64,000 nt of DNA from Pogona vitticeps (Eukaryota > Chordata > Lepidosauria > Squamata > Agamidae): positions 182,978,947 through 183,042,946 of the forward strand of contig NC_135783.1 of assembly GCF_051106095.1 (NCBI RefSeq), read 5' to 3'. Made by a program: the position numbers and the translations under genes. Under the pieces are notes generated by a model, which worked only from the letters and a program-made list of their open reading frames with translations, had not been told where the DNA came from and did no database searches. Below are positions 1 through 10,865 of this stretch, one piece after another (position 1 is the first letter of the stretch; each line of letters begins with the position of its first letter).

Positions 1-510
1 TTGGTTTCCAGACCCCTGATCATCCTTGTCCCTTTCCTCTGGACTTGTTCCAATTTGTTAGCATCTTTCTTGAAGTGTTGTGTCCAGAACTGGACACAGT
101 ACTCAAAGTGAGGCCTAACCATTGCTGAATAAAGGGGGACTAGCACCTGGCGGGATTTGGAAACCATACTTCTATTAATGCAGTCTAAAATAGCATTTGC
201 CTTTTTTTGTAGCCACATCACACTGTTGGCTCACATTTAGCTTGTGATCTACGACAATTCCAAGATCCTCCTTGCTCTTAGTTTTGCTGAGCCAGGTATC
301 CCCCATCTTGTAACTGTGCAATTGGTTTCTTTTTCCTGAGGTGCAGTACTTTGCACTTATCCCTGTTAAATTTCACTCTGTTGCTTTCGGCCCACTGCGC
401 CAACCTATCAAGGTAGTTTTGAATTTTATTTCTGTATTCTAAGGTATTAGCTATCCCGCCCAATATTGTATCATGTTGAAGATATTGGGAATTAAAGCAG
501 AAGCTCAACT
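1..510 (-). mobile_element. CR1-type LINE fragment (reverse transcriptase C-terminal part)
   Basis: On the minus strand a frame at 508-278 reads NYLDRLAQWAESNRVKF and NRDKCKVLHL, the conserved CR1 ORF2 region (dLDrLdrWAe, FNkaKCrVLHLG). Downstream sequence toward position 1, such as the antisense of AACTGGACACAGTACTCAAA, also matches CR1. The element is 5' truncated and runs off the window start. Confidence 0.85.
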
Positions 511-674
511 ATTAAGGTATAGACCTTCCCAATCATAAAATAAGGCTCAGAAGCATACTGTGTATTGAATGTCATAGGTAGTTTAGCTGTGACATGTTAA
601 TGGGTCACTGTTTTTTTTAAAAAAAGAAATCACATCCTTATAAGATTGAACACAACATGAATGGGTTTAGGGTA

Positions 675-1063
675 GAGATGGGGGCTTTGTATTCCCACTG
701 GCACACCCACCCCCACAACCTGCCGGACCCTTTACTGTGCGATGTTCAGCGTGCATGGCCAGCGTCAACTTGTGCACCCCAATTGTGGAAGTAGCTCCGT
801 TGCTGCAGCCCCACCTCTCTGCTTGCCTGGTCACTCCGCAGCTGAGCAGAGAGACTCCTGCTCCCTTGCCAGAGTGGCTGGGCGAACAGGGAGGTGGAGC
901 TGTGGCAACTGAGCTACTGCCAGGATTGTGGCGCAGAAGACAATGCCAGCCATGTGTGCCATGTGGTAAGTGGTCTGGCTGGTTCTGGGGTTGGGCGTTC
1001 ACCAAGTCAGCCACCTGTGCCAGTAGGCTTCACGGCCGTACGCAAACACAAAGCCCACATTTC
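675..1063. mobile_element. TA-flanked foldback MITE, copy A
   Basis: Ends are inverted (GAGATGGGGGCTTTGT on the left; the complement of GAAATGTGGGCTTTGT on the right) and flanked by TA. Inner arms carry CCCACTGGCACA and its inverted partner TGTGCCAGTAGG. It shares blocks such as GTGCATGGCCAGCGT and GAGTGGCTGGG with the copy at 14494-14852, so they are one family. Confidence 0.6.
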
Positions 1064-1252
1064 TAGACATAGCAAGCAATCCTGTACAAACACCCATCCA
1101 GCCAGCAGACTGGAAGCCATCTCCTCCCAGCCTCACACACATCCATGTGCATCACAGGCTCCTGAGTCGACTTTGAGCAAACCCATATCCCTACTGTTAT
1201 CTGCACAGGGGCACAGACCTGACAGATTCATGAACAGGTTGCAATTTCTTAC

Positions 1253-1537
1253 CTTTTTGGCTCCATATGCCAAGATGGCCTGAGCCAAATCTTGGAGTGT
1301 GTGAAGCTCTATCTGTAGAGTCTGGTTTTTGGTTCGACTTCTTATTTGGGACTTCTTGTGCTCTTCCCATTTCCTTGACGGTTTGGCTAGATCTTCCGAA
1401 TAAAGAATGAGTGCCCCTGTTCTTGTGCTGTAGGTTTTGGGTAGACATGTTCTCCAGGTTTCTTTTTTGTCCTGACTGTTTTCCAGTAAACTGTTGACAT
1501 GGCAACGAGTTTCAGGAGGCGTCCAGTTTAAGTAATC
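1253..1537 (-). CDS. KIAA2012: KIAA2012 coding exon 2 (partial gene)
   Basis: This is an internal coding exon of 285 bases (95 codons, phase 0 at both ends). On the minus strand it follows a pyrimidine-rich tract ending CATCATTGTAG and is followed by a GTAAGA donor after AAAAAG. The translation begins DYLNW, contains LPKTYSTRTGALILYSE, and ends LHTLQDLAQAILAYGAKK. From memory, human KIAA2012 has DYLNW, LPKTFSTRKGALILYSE and LHTLQDLKEAILAYG in the same order, so the match is strong. KIAA2012 is a long, poorly characterised protein with a coiled-coil C-terminus; its function is not established. Exon 1 joins in phase at 8056-8142. The next exon should contain the residues after AILAYG and is not seen between 1 and 1252, so the gene continues off the left edge. 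Identification rests on recalled protein sequence, not a search. Confidence 0.85.
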
Positions 1538-1884
1538 CTACAATGATGAAGGAGAAGGGGGAAAAAAGGAATTATAAGCAGAATGCTAGGAAGGGTAATT
1601 CAGCAAACCCGCTCACTTATGGATATGCCTTAAAGAGCAACCCTGTACCAGAGATCTGCCAATGAAGGGCCCAGAGAGGCTGGCAAATGCCACAAGAGGC
1701 CAGTGGTCTTGAGCTGAACATGGGAGGAATGAGACTGGAACACACTGGTCAGTGGCCAAGATAATGTTACTAGAATGGGTGAAATAGTGCAAAGCGACTT
1801 TTTAAAAGGCCACGCTTATGCCATGCTCCATACTTCTTTTGTTTGTTTTCACATCCATGTGGAACAGCACATTTATCTTTTCAT

Positions 1885-2690
1885 TTTCATTTATATAGCA
1901 CCTGGGAAAACATTGCGGGCAGTGTACAACAGAAACAAAATAATAAAATATTAAAACCAGCAAGAGTCACTGAACACCCAAACAGTATAAAAGGCCAAAT
2001 TAAAAATATATGCCTTAAAGCTTTTTCAAAAAGCAATGGGAATGGAATGGAGACTGTTTGCATCAGAGCACACTCCCAACAGTTTGGGAGCAACACCAGG
2101 GAAGGCCCTTTTCCACATGCTGCTCATCTTGCACTTTCGACTGCCAGTCATGGTATCCTAAAGACGTCTGGCATAGATCTTAATTGACAGGGCTGGTGAT
2201 CCCTTAGACAGCCAGGCTTTAGAGCAAAGGCAAGGGCTATGGGGTCTGTCAGTCTGCATGCAGCCCCCAAGGCCTTCTTGTGACCCCCTCTCCCAAGCCA
2301 CCCATTTCCTTCCCGTGCAGGAGAAGTGCACTTCCAGGAATACCGTTCTCTAAAACAAGGCACAGGTTTACTATAGCTCAAAATCAAATGCTGTTTTTTT
2401 TTTCAAAGCAGGAATAGGCCTTCTGGTTAATTGTCACATGGGAGAGGCTTGTACAATGCCTAGAGCAGCCGAGGGATGTACAAATGGCCTTCAGACCATC
2501 CAAACATTAAGCTAAACCAAACACCTTAAACTGAGCCCAGAAAGCAATTGCCAGTAATTTTGTTCAGTACCAAAGTAATAGGATTTCTGGGGGACCAAAC
2601 TGAAACTTCTGAGTGTCAAGGGCAGCCCTACACAGAGTATGTTACCATAGTCAAGATTCAATGGGAATAAGAGAAAAACTACAGTTGCCA
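1885..2690 (+). repeat. Probable old LINE (L2/CR1-like) 3' relic
   Basis: Text such as TTTATATAGCACCTGGG, ACACCTTAAACTGAGCCC and GGGCAGCCCTACACAGAG resembles a degraded LINE 3' region that is common in sauropsid genomes. No coding frame remains. Family assignment is by recall and uncertain. Confidence 0.4.
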
Positions 2691-2804
2691 AATCAAACCA
2701 GCTTGGTCAAGGCACTGGCCGGGATGCTAAACATGGTTGTGCAAATATCCCCTTTACCATTTCTGCTGCTTGGGAATTCAGGGATAATACAGGGTCTAGG
2801 ACAC

Positions 2805-2936
2805 TGGTTTCCAACGCTGGGTAATCCAGGTGTTCTTGGATTGTAACTCCCATGAACCCCAGCCAGCACAGCTGGTGTTGAAGGCTTCTGGAAACTGTAG
2901 TCCAAGAACACCTGGGTTACTCAAGGTTGGGAACCA
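2805..2936. mobile_element. Short palindromic nonautonomous DNA element
   Basis: Two arms of about 48 bp are inverted copies: both contain CCAGGTGTTCTTGGA followed by a TGTAAC/TACAGT-type block. The centre is CAGCCAGCACAGCTGGTG. Fragments of the same sequence recur across the window (for example 24285-24345, 30760-30835, 55275-55345 and 61225-61345). Confidence 0.65.
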
Positions 2937-3316
2937 TGGGACAAGAAATCTGATCTCTCGGGCAATGTAGTTCCTTCCAGAACATCTTGAATCCTTGTTG
3001 CCAAGCCAGACTTTTCCCTGAGAAACAGCAAAGTACATACTCATCTTGACAGGATTTAATTTTAGTTTCTTCACCTTCATGCAGTTTGTTATCAACCCAA
3101 AGCATTACTCAAAAGTATTCACTGATTCCTTGCTGCAGGTAACAAGGGGAAACAGAGCTCACATATAGCACCCCCCCTTCAAAGCTCTGTGTGACCTGTC
3201 CCAGGGGTTGGTTGCCTGCTGATATTTCATAGGGAACAAAACAGATGGGGGACAAAATGAAGCACCAGGGACACTGAGGGAAGGAAAAAATTACTTCTTT
3301 CAGAAGAAAGAAAAAA

Positions 3317-4410
3317 TTGGTTGTTCAGGGTTTTTCGGGCTCTTTGGCCGTGTTCTGAAGGTTGTTCTTCCTGACGTTTCGCCAGTCTCTGTGACCGGCA
3401 TCTTCAGAGGACAGCACTCTGTACTCTGGTGTAGTTGGCTTGGGAGTGCAGTATTTATGACTGTGAGATAGGCTTTTGTCTTTTCCTCTAGATGGGTGAT
3501 TAGTGTGTATTGTTGTGGGTGTATTGTGCTAAGGGGAAGAGATTATCTGTTTCTGTGGTTGATGGGTGTCATTAGCTGGTCTTTTGTGTGTAGTGATCCC
3601 CTGTCCTTGTGGGTGGCTAGAGTTCATTGACCTTTTGCACGTAGTATGTTTGATAGCTGGGAGCCAAGTTTTGTTGAGCTTCATACTTTCCTCTTTTTTG
3701 TTGAAACTGTGCTTGTGCTTGTGGATTTCAATGGCTTCCCTGTGCAGTCTGACGTAATGATTGCTGGTGTTGTCCAGTATTTCAGTATTTTGAAATAGAA
3801 TTTCATGCCCAGTTTGTTTCAGGGCATGTTCAGCTACTGCAGATTTTTCTGGTTGTTTTAGTCTGCAGTGTCTCTCATGTTCTTTGATTCTGGTGTGGAT
3901 GCTTCGTTTTGTGGTTCCAATATATACCTGGCCACAACTGCAAGGTATTCGGTATACTCCTGCAGTGGTGAGGGGGTCCCTTCTGTCCTTTGCTGACCAT
4001 AACATTTGTTGTATTTTTGTGGTGGGCTTGAATACTGTTTGTAGGTTTTGTTTTTTCAAAAGTTTCCCCATGTGGTCTGTGACTCCTTTGATGCATGGCA
4101 GAAATACTTTATTTGTGGGTGGCTGTTTTTCTTCTTCAGTTCGGTGTTGTTTTCTAGGTTTGATGGCTCTTGTGATTTCATTTTTGGATTAGCCATTTGC
4201 CTGTAGGGCCCAGTTCAGAAGATTGAGTTCAGTGCTGAGAAACAGAGCTTCACAGTTCCGATTTGCCCGGCCTACCAGTGTTTTGATTATGCCTCTTTTT
4301 TGCTGTGGGTGGTGGTTGGAGTTTTTGTGTAGGTACCGGTCTGTGTGGGTGGGTTTTCTGTAGACCTTGCGTCCCAGTCGGAGGTCAGTTTTGCATAGGA
4401 CCATGACATC
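3317..4410 (-). mobile_element. Penelope-like retroelement, 5' truncated
   Basis: From 4404 downward a minus-strand frame contains VYRKPTHTDRYLHKNSNHH, the conserved C-terminal reverse-transcriptase region of Penelope elements. From 4071 to 3529 a GIY-YIG endonuclease domain follows. The 3' end at about 3317-3480 carries GGCGAAACGTCAGGAAGAAC in antisense, a hallmark of vertebrate Penelope ends. The upstream reverse transcriptase core is missing and the frame is interrupted, so it is inactive. It lies in KIAA2012 intron 1. Confidence 0.85.
3529..4071 (-). pseudogene. Penelope-like GIY-YIG endonuclease domain
   Basis: The 180-residue minus-strand frame has GVYRIPCSCGQVYIGTTKRS, which supplies the GIY (here GVY) and YIG motifs, then RIKEHERHC with the conserved Arg and His, and AVAEHALKQTGHEI later. 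In intact elements this domain nicks DNA to start target-primed reverse transcription. Its two characteristic cysteines (CSC) fit the Penelope-specific zinc knuckle. The reverse transcriptase upstream is only a remnant in another frame, so this is a relic. Confidence 0.82.
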
Positions 4411-7070
4411 TAAGATGCCTAAATATACAGTTCACCATGGAAAAAGAAATAGAGGGCCAGCTCCCATTCTTAGATGTACAAAGCTGTCAGGGGCACAAAG
4501 TGCCCTTCTCTACTGGTGACAGTAAAGCAACATACTGATGGTGTATAACACAATGAATAGTTTGCAAAATTGAAACAATGATAATGATAATAATAGCCTG
4601 ACTACCAAGAAGTAATAAATAATACAATTACTTCCCCAACCATTGTATTCCAAGCTTTACAATACTTCAAAGACTGTTATGAATGCCATTTGAAACTAAA
4701 GGCTGAGTCTGATATAACTAATGAACTAGAAAAGCCTTGCCTAGGCTGACCTCCAGCTGCTTTCTGAGTGCACTTAGCTGGTTGCACACAGTCCCGTGTA
4801 TACCAGGTTCTCTTTTGGCAGGCCACTACGACAAGCTCCTGTGAGAGTCAAAAGGAATCCATGTGATTGGCTCAGCATATCCTGGGAGCAGCTGGAAGTC
4901 AGCAAAGGCCTTTCCTGTGATTTCCACATGATGAACCAGTCATAATACCAAAGCCTTAGAAATACAGAGTTCAGCATCTACAGGGGACTACTCTAGTCTT
5001 CCAACGAAAATGTATGTTGCCTATAGACAGTGTTGAGGTCCAGCCATGTGACAAGTTACCACTGAAACCAATGGCTTATTTTCAGATTCTCCCTCCCTCC
5101 CTCTTTCTCTCGTTTTGTGTGTGAAATGAATACACCTTCATTATACATGGGTTTCTAGTTGCCTTCCCTCCCTTATTGTAGAATTATTGTCTTCAAGCTG
5201 TATTTTCTCACAGGTTAAATGTGAGCCTTTCCCTAAATCTGTTACGTAAACTGTGATCTAGACTTGTGCAGCCTGTGTCTCCCCTACACCCAATCTCTTA
5301 CATTTGCCCCAGTGGAGTCTTCTGCTGGACAAAAACCATAGGAGGACTACAGCCAAAGCATAGTGAGGTCTGAGCACCCAAACTCTAGATTTGGAGACTT
5401 CGGCACTCTTGTGGACACCCACAAAGAAGAGCTGAAAGAGCACTCTACAGATCTGTTCCCAAGCAAGGTGCGCCATCCGGCGTTGATCCCAGTGGTCAGC
5501 TCTTGCAGGAAATTGCATAAGAGTCCCAAAGAAATATCAGAACAATGTTGGGTCAATGGTAACCCTCCTGTATGGGTGCTGGTATGAAATTCAACTTCTA
5601 CTCTCAGCTCCTGACTTCCTGCTTGGACCAACTCTGATCTATGGCTTCAGGCGGCTGATTCTACTCAGTCCCATCATTTGGTTTGACCCCTGGATGATTC
5701 TGGTATCCTCTGTCTCTCATTTCCCATCACACACTGCCTCAGATGCCAGCCATACAAGCATGGGATGGAGTGTTCCGAATGGGAGCTTCTCCCTCTGTGG
5801 ACTCCTTAGGTACCAAAGGTCACAAGGCAGATAGTAACCTTCACATACTACTATAGATTTACACCAGCTTTCCTCATATGGGCCACTTGTTATTTCCATC
5901 AGACTGAGCCTGGAACAACAGGTTTCCAATCAACATTCTTGAGATTCAGACTGGGCATTAATTAAGTTGTAAGATTTAAGCCATTTTTTAATCAGTGGAG
6001 CGGATGGGGTTTCCTCTCCATTTTTGTAAAGAAATCAGATTTTGGAAAGATAACTGAAAATGTACTGATTTTCTTAATGAACATAAAAGACACTTAATGG
6101 CTCATAAAACACTGAACTTATATCTAGGTTATCAGCAGTCTACATTTAGAAACATTAATTCCTGCTGTCCATGCATATCGCTACATGTAATAGCAGCAAC
6201 AGACAAGTAATTCTGTAAAAAAATAAAACCCTTTTTACAGAGGGTTTCAGTCTAAAATATTGTTAATATGCAGCAACTCTACTATTCAGACATCTTGTCC
6301 CTAATATCTAGACTGAATTACCAGCCTAGCATCCCCATGGCTCTGAAACATTATATATTGTGTGATTGCCCCACTGGTGCAGAGGATGCATTGTTTAAAA
6401 TTTCTTTCATACTACCAAAAATTTTACAGGTGAAGCTTAATCAGAACTCTCCCTCTGTCAGTACAAGTAGACGGCCTCCTGCAATCTTTAAGAAATAATT
6501 AATGACTACACTTACAGAACCACTGGAATGTGCTAATTTTCCATCTAGACAAAATGTTAATCTAAGAAGTAGAGTGGAATTGATTCACAAGAGTACTGTT
6601 AAAAATACCAGGATGAGGTAGATAATATTTAAGCTTTCATTAACTTCACCTGCATTAACTACATTAGCAAATCAAATTAGCGATATGACAAAATCTTGCA
6701 GAATTATTCATTGTCAGTGAGACAGACTGTGAAGAAATCGCTGCCCCCCCCCCCCACAAGATTTCATGTCTTCAGCATACAAATGAGACAGAGAAGTTCA
6801 TTTAAATTCCTGCAATTTGTGCAAAATGTCTCTGGGCAAAATGAGGGATTTTTCCCCTTTGTGAACCAAAGCACACATACACACACCCCAAGCTGACAAC
6901 ACAGAAGGACTGGCTGATTGATCAAAAAGATGCAAATAGCCCACCAAGTGCTTCTGACTTTAAGCAGTCCATGCAATAGGATTACAGTTTCCTAAATTTG
7001 TACAATGTCTACAAAGCATAATTTTTACAAACTTTAGAACTCTTCTCAATAACAGGAGGAAATATTGCCA
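4411..7070. other. KIAA2012 intron 1, no gene seen
   Basis: Mostly unique-looking AT-rich DNA. Poly-C at 6744-6755 and short purine runs only. None of the small open frames has convincing coding character. Confidence 0.6.
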
Positions 7071-7210
7071 CTGCTGGATAGCTCAGCGGCTTAGGTCTCT
7101 ACTGCACAGTAAGAGGTTGGGAATTCAATTCCCCACTGTGCCTCCTTAACAGGTGCTGGACGTGATGATCCATAGAGTCCCTTCCAGCTCTGCAGTTCAA
7201 AGGTTATTAT
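7071..7210 (+). mobile_element. tRNA-derived SINE
   Basis: The head reads CTGGATAGCTCAGCGG, like a tRNA A box, followed by a B-box-like GGAATTCAATTCC, then a body ending AGTCCCTTCCAGCTCTGCAG. This is a common squamate SINE arrangement. It sits in KIAA2012 intron 1. Confidence 0.75.
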
Positions 7211-7514
7211 TGCTATTTCTCTTTCTCACAGCGGAGGAGAAAAAACTTGGGAAGAACAATTCAGTTCATCCCAGAAGGACTGAAAAAATTATTCGCACAC
7301 AATAGTTCTTGGGGGGGGGGGGGAAGGGATAAGAAACACAACATTTTTGAAAAAAGAGCACTGAGAGCTGAACAAAATGTAGGCAATATTAATGCAGAAA
7401 GATTGAATCTATTTGGAATTAGCAATAACGTTGTCAATTGTTTGAGAACATACTGAAATGAGGCAGATGGGACAAACAGCAAGCAAGCACTCATCTGGTT
7501 ATATCCTTACTCAC

Positions 7515-7632
7515 CTGTAGCAAAAGAACAGAGTCATCTGGCACCTTTAAGACTACCATCTTCATAGCAACAAGAGTTGCATGGACACAAAGTGGGCTGT
7601 GTGTCCACTAAAGCTCACACCATAACAAATCT
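7515..7632. repeat. Possible Penelope-type terminal fragment
   Basis: AGCAAAAGAACAGAGTCATC, GGCACCTTTAAGACTA and AAAGCTCACACCATAACAAA resemble a terminal repeat widespread in reptiles (consensus recalled as TGGCACCTTAAAGACTAACA). Short and degenerate. Confidence 0.35.
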
Positions 7633-8055
7633 GTTAGAATCAGAGATGCCACACAATGCCTTGGCTGAAATCCTATCACAATGTATTAAGTTGCCACAAG
7701 AGCAGGCCCATTGGAATCAATGGCATTTACAAAGGAGTTTTCTCACCACATCTCCACTGATTTGATGGGCCTCCTTCAGTGCAACTTACTACAGTAACCA
7801 ACAAGGTTCCAGCCGTTGTTGTTTTCCTTTGCTTAGAACTTCCCCATTATTTCTTAAAACAGGTACCTCTAAGATTCTTAAGGCTGATTATCTTAAAGCA
7901 ATAGTAAATTCCATACCTGGTAAGAAGGATAGCCAGGGGAAAATGTTAGCAACTGCTTTTATATTGTCTCAGATTAATGAACTGAAAAGAATGGGCCTCA
8001 AATACCACATTAGCAGCTAAGCAACTACATTATAACTTTTAAAACTAGAACTCAC

Positions 8056-8142
8056 CTCAGGATCAAAACGCACCTCCAACTTCTCCTGTTTTTTTCGGAT
8101 TACCTGTCCAGCTCCACGACTCAACGGAGACAGACTGGACAT
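8056..8142 (-). CDS. KIAA2012: KIAA2012 first coding exon with start codon
   Basis: This minus-strand exon of 87 bases encodes exactly 29 codons. It starts at an ATG at 8142-8140 and ends CCTGAG before a GTGAGT donor. The peptide begins MSSLSPLSRGAGQ and ends QEKLEVRFDPE. Human KIAA2012, as recalled, begins MFTLSLLSRGHGKLVQ and continues KLEVYFEPE before the same exon junction, so start and boundary agree. The exon joins the 1253-1537 exon in phase 0 across a 6.5-kb intron that holds a Penelope-like element, a foldback MITE, a LINE relic and a SINE. It lies about 39 kb downstream of FZD7 on the same strand, matching the human order. The exon is too short to stand out as an open frame. The 5' untranslated part and transcription start are not resolved; no convincing acceptor lies just upstream of the ATG. 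Confidence 0.88.
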
Positions 8143-8451
8143 TGTCAAACCATCACACCTACAACTTTCCTTTGCTTTTGAGAATATAACATTAATTCAT
8201 TTTAGGGAAATCTTATAAAGCTAGACAATACTAAGGGTGCCTCTCTTTAAAAACAGACACCCATTTGCAAACCTGTGTTATATTCATGTATAGCCAGAAA
8301 TATCAAGACTTTCATAGAAAGCTTGGCCAGTTTTGTTCCTAAATTTTACTTTTTCTACCACCTATTCTGTTTCTTCTGGTTTGGTTGGTCCACGGATCTG
8401 TGAATCTCTGCTGCTGCCATCCTCTTTATTGTGCTCTGAGGTTGTTGCTAT

Positions 8452-8465
8452 GTTGCTATGGCAGC
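8452..8465. promoter_or_regulatory. RFX X-box-like motif upstream of KIAA2012
   Basis: The 14-mer GTTGCTATGGCAGC differs at two positions from the palindromic X-box GTTGCCATGGCAAC bound by RFX factors, which drive many ciliary genes. It sits about 310 bp upstream of the KIAA2012 start codon, a promoter-like distance. The regulatory role is inference; such motifs also occur by chance. Confidence 0.35.
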
Positions 8466-9027
8466 AAAAGGAAATTAAGTTGTTTAAGCCAGCAAGAGGG
8501 AAGTTTGGGAGGAGAGAGAGAGAAGGAAAGAAGGAAAGAACGAAGGAAAGAAATATAGATTTTCCAACGCTCCGGATCAGATTTCAAGACTAGATTAACT
8601 CCCTTGGCTCAGGATCAGATTTCAAGATTGGATTGTTGTGCAAAACACCCCTTTCCTTGTCAGCTTGAAGAATGGGCCACAGACTTTTCAAAAGTCTAAA
8701 ATTACTATTTTAACCTATGAAAAGGAGTTTAGAGCTGAGCTTATACAAACGGCAGCTGCTGTTCATTTCAAAAGGTCTATTCCCCTCATTCAACATCACT
8801 GTTTGTGCTCTGCTTCCGAATAGGACACTTTTCTTTCCTGTTGCACAAAATGCTCTGCCTCGTGAAAGAGGTTCACAAGTTTGTGAGTGAGTATAACCTA
8901 AAGTCTTTTGCTAGTTTTTCCCCTGACCCTAATCCTTACCCTCTTCCTTCATTTCTCAAGCCTCTTGTGTATTTCCCAACCATCACTTGCCAGTAAATCT
9001 GTGAAGTTTCTCAATCATCCAGGTGAG
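8466..9027. other. Region upstream of KIAA2012, no gene seen
   Basis: Contains an imperfect GAAA/GGAAAG tract at 8508-8552 and nothing else recognised. Confidence 0.5.
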
Positions 9028-9511
9028 GTTATCTGGAAGTTGAGTCATGGCAACTGCACTTCTTTCTTGTTAGGTTGAAGCGTTTCGCTACTCATCCAAG
9101 CAGCTTCTTCAGTCTCTGGAGAGTTGGTAGGAGATCCCTGATATACAGTATTCTCCATGTTGATTTCACTCCCCTCTGATCTGAATAGGATTGTCTCCTA
9201 TTTAGCATGCTGCCCTTTCATCCATTCCCAGAAGGATTAAGGACACAGACAAGAAAGATCAGTTAACTAACATCAAGGAGCCATGACAATGGGTGGAGAA
9301 GGACTGCAAAAGTGGAATTATCCCTCATCCCCAGTCCTTTGTCCTTCTAACGAGCCTATTCAGACCAGGAGGATGTGAAACCAATGGGGAGGACATATCA
9401 GGGATCTCCTACCAAATCTCCTCAGATTGAAGAAGCTACTTGGATGAATAGCGAAATATTTCAGCCTAACCAGAAAGATGTCCAGTTGCCACGACTCAAC
9501 TTCCAGATAAC
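9028..9511. mobile_element. Penelope-type terminal palindrome
   Basis: Arms of about 140 bp (9028-9169 and 9375-9511) are inverted copies: GTTATCTGGAAGTTGAGTC on the left pairs with GACTCAACTTCCAGATAAC on the right, and GTAGGAGATCCCTGATAT with ATATCAGGGATCTCCTAC. Pairing continues inward (CTGATCTGAATAGG with CCTATTCAGACCAG). The text resembles inverted terminal repeats of vertebrate Penelope-like elements, with no coding region between the arms. Confidence 0.7.
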
Positions 9512-10379
9512 ATCATTTGCCAGGAAAGTCGGCCATCCCCTCCAGGTACTCCTCCCATACTGCAGTTTAAAATGACACGGAAGACCCTTTGTGATGGAAA
9601 CACAGTTTGAGGAGAGAAAGTTAAGCATTCTCCTGGATTGCTCCCATATTTTTGTACGATAAACATAAATACACTGTTAAGGGCTCCTTCTGTAGCTCGG
9701 TTAGGAAGCTAGGCCATGAGGGACAGGGCAGACTCCCGAGAGAGGATGTCAACCAGAGAGACAAGGCTTTTTGTGTACAGTTGTTTAATAACACAATTCA
9801 TTGGATATCTCCTCTGAGCAGCTCCTCGTTTAAGATACAGAGAGTGTTACAGTTTGTGTTGTAATGTCTGCCTTTGAAAAGAGTCTGGAAACTTCCGCTG
9901 GTCCAGGAGGAAGGACCCCAAAACGCTGGCAAGAGTAAATCTGCAACACAGAGTAGGGACAGGGCTTCTGTATGTGTGTTGTCTTCTGGTCTGTTATTTA
10001 CTTATCGAAATATGTAGATATAACATTTTGCCTGCTCCTTGATCAAAGAATCTCCGTTCCCCATCTCTGTTGAACTTCCACCATTTGGCAAAGTCCAGAG
10101 ATGTAAGAGGCACAATTGTGATAAACCTACATTTGCCTGGTCTGGATGCTCAAGAAAATTGTGGTTAATGTCAGATGCTGGGCTTTGGCTGTTGCATGTG
10201 AGAAGGGAAAAGACTGTGTGCAGGAACCCAAGGCTTGTTCATATGGCACTCTATTGTTAAGAGGTTATTGCCGAAGCAAGACTTTAATGGTCCTTTGATA
10301 TTTTCTACAGGATCAAAAAAGCAGCAAGGATAATACTTCTGGAAGATGACAGTGGGCACTGAGTAGCTTGCAATGAAGT
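9512..10379. other. Intergenic, nothing recognised
   Basis: Unique-looking sequence between the Penelope palindrome and the hAT element; no repeats or coding signals. Confidence 0.5.
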
Positions 10380-10387
10380 GTGTAGCA

Positions 10388-10693
10388 CAGACCTGGGTAA
10401 AGTGCGGCCTGAGGGCCACATATGGCCTGCGAGCCACTCCTGTCCGGCCCGCAGACAGTTTTGAACATCAAAACCATTTATAGCTTTTTGTCTAAAGTTG
10501 ATCAGTTGCTTATCTTTAACATACCGCAAAAAAACCTCTTTAGTATTTGTGAAGATTAACAAGTTTAAAATAGAAACAATCATAATACAGTACCACTGTT
10601 TCATTTTATTTTTAAGTAAAGTTGGTTCAGCCCCCAAACACAGTTCAGATTTTTCATGTGCTCCCCCCAATAGAAATTAATTGCCCACCCCTG
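10388..10693. mobile_element. hAT-type MITE with 8-bp target duplication
   Basis: The right end, read inverted, is CAGGGGTGGGCAA and the left end is CAGACCTGGGTAA, matching at nine of 13 positions. Inside are GCGGCC/GGCCCGC blocks typical of hAT (Charlie-like) elements. Flanks are GTGTAGCA (10380-10387) and GTGAAGCA (10694-10701), an 8-bp duplication matching at 7 of 8. No transposase is encoded. Confidence 0.8.
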
Positions 10694-10865
10694 GTGAAGC
10701 ACCTGCAATGTCTCCCCCTTAGCAGAGCTGTGGGATAGGGCTGTCTCCTCTAGAGGCTGCCAGTTTACGCAAAGGCCCTAAGGGTGGTGCCGGTAGTGAA
10801 GAGTGCATCCAAGGAAACAGAAATGCGTGGGATCGCAGAATGTAGCTTCGTTTAATAATAAATAC

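Noticed and set aside
7071-7210. Possible tRNA gene from A-box and B-box-like motifs
   Set aside because: The same sequence recurs with a retroposon body and tail; the cloverleaf is degenerate, so it is a SINE head.
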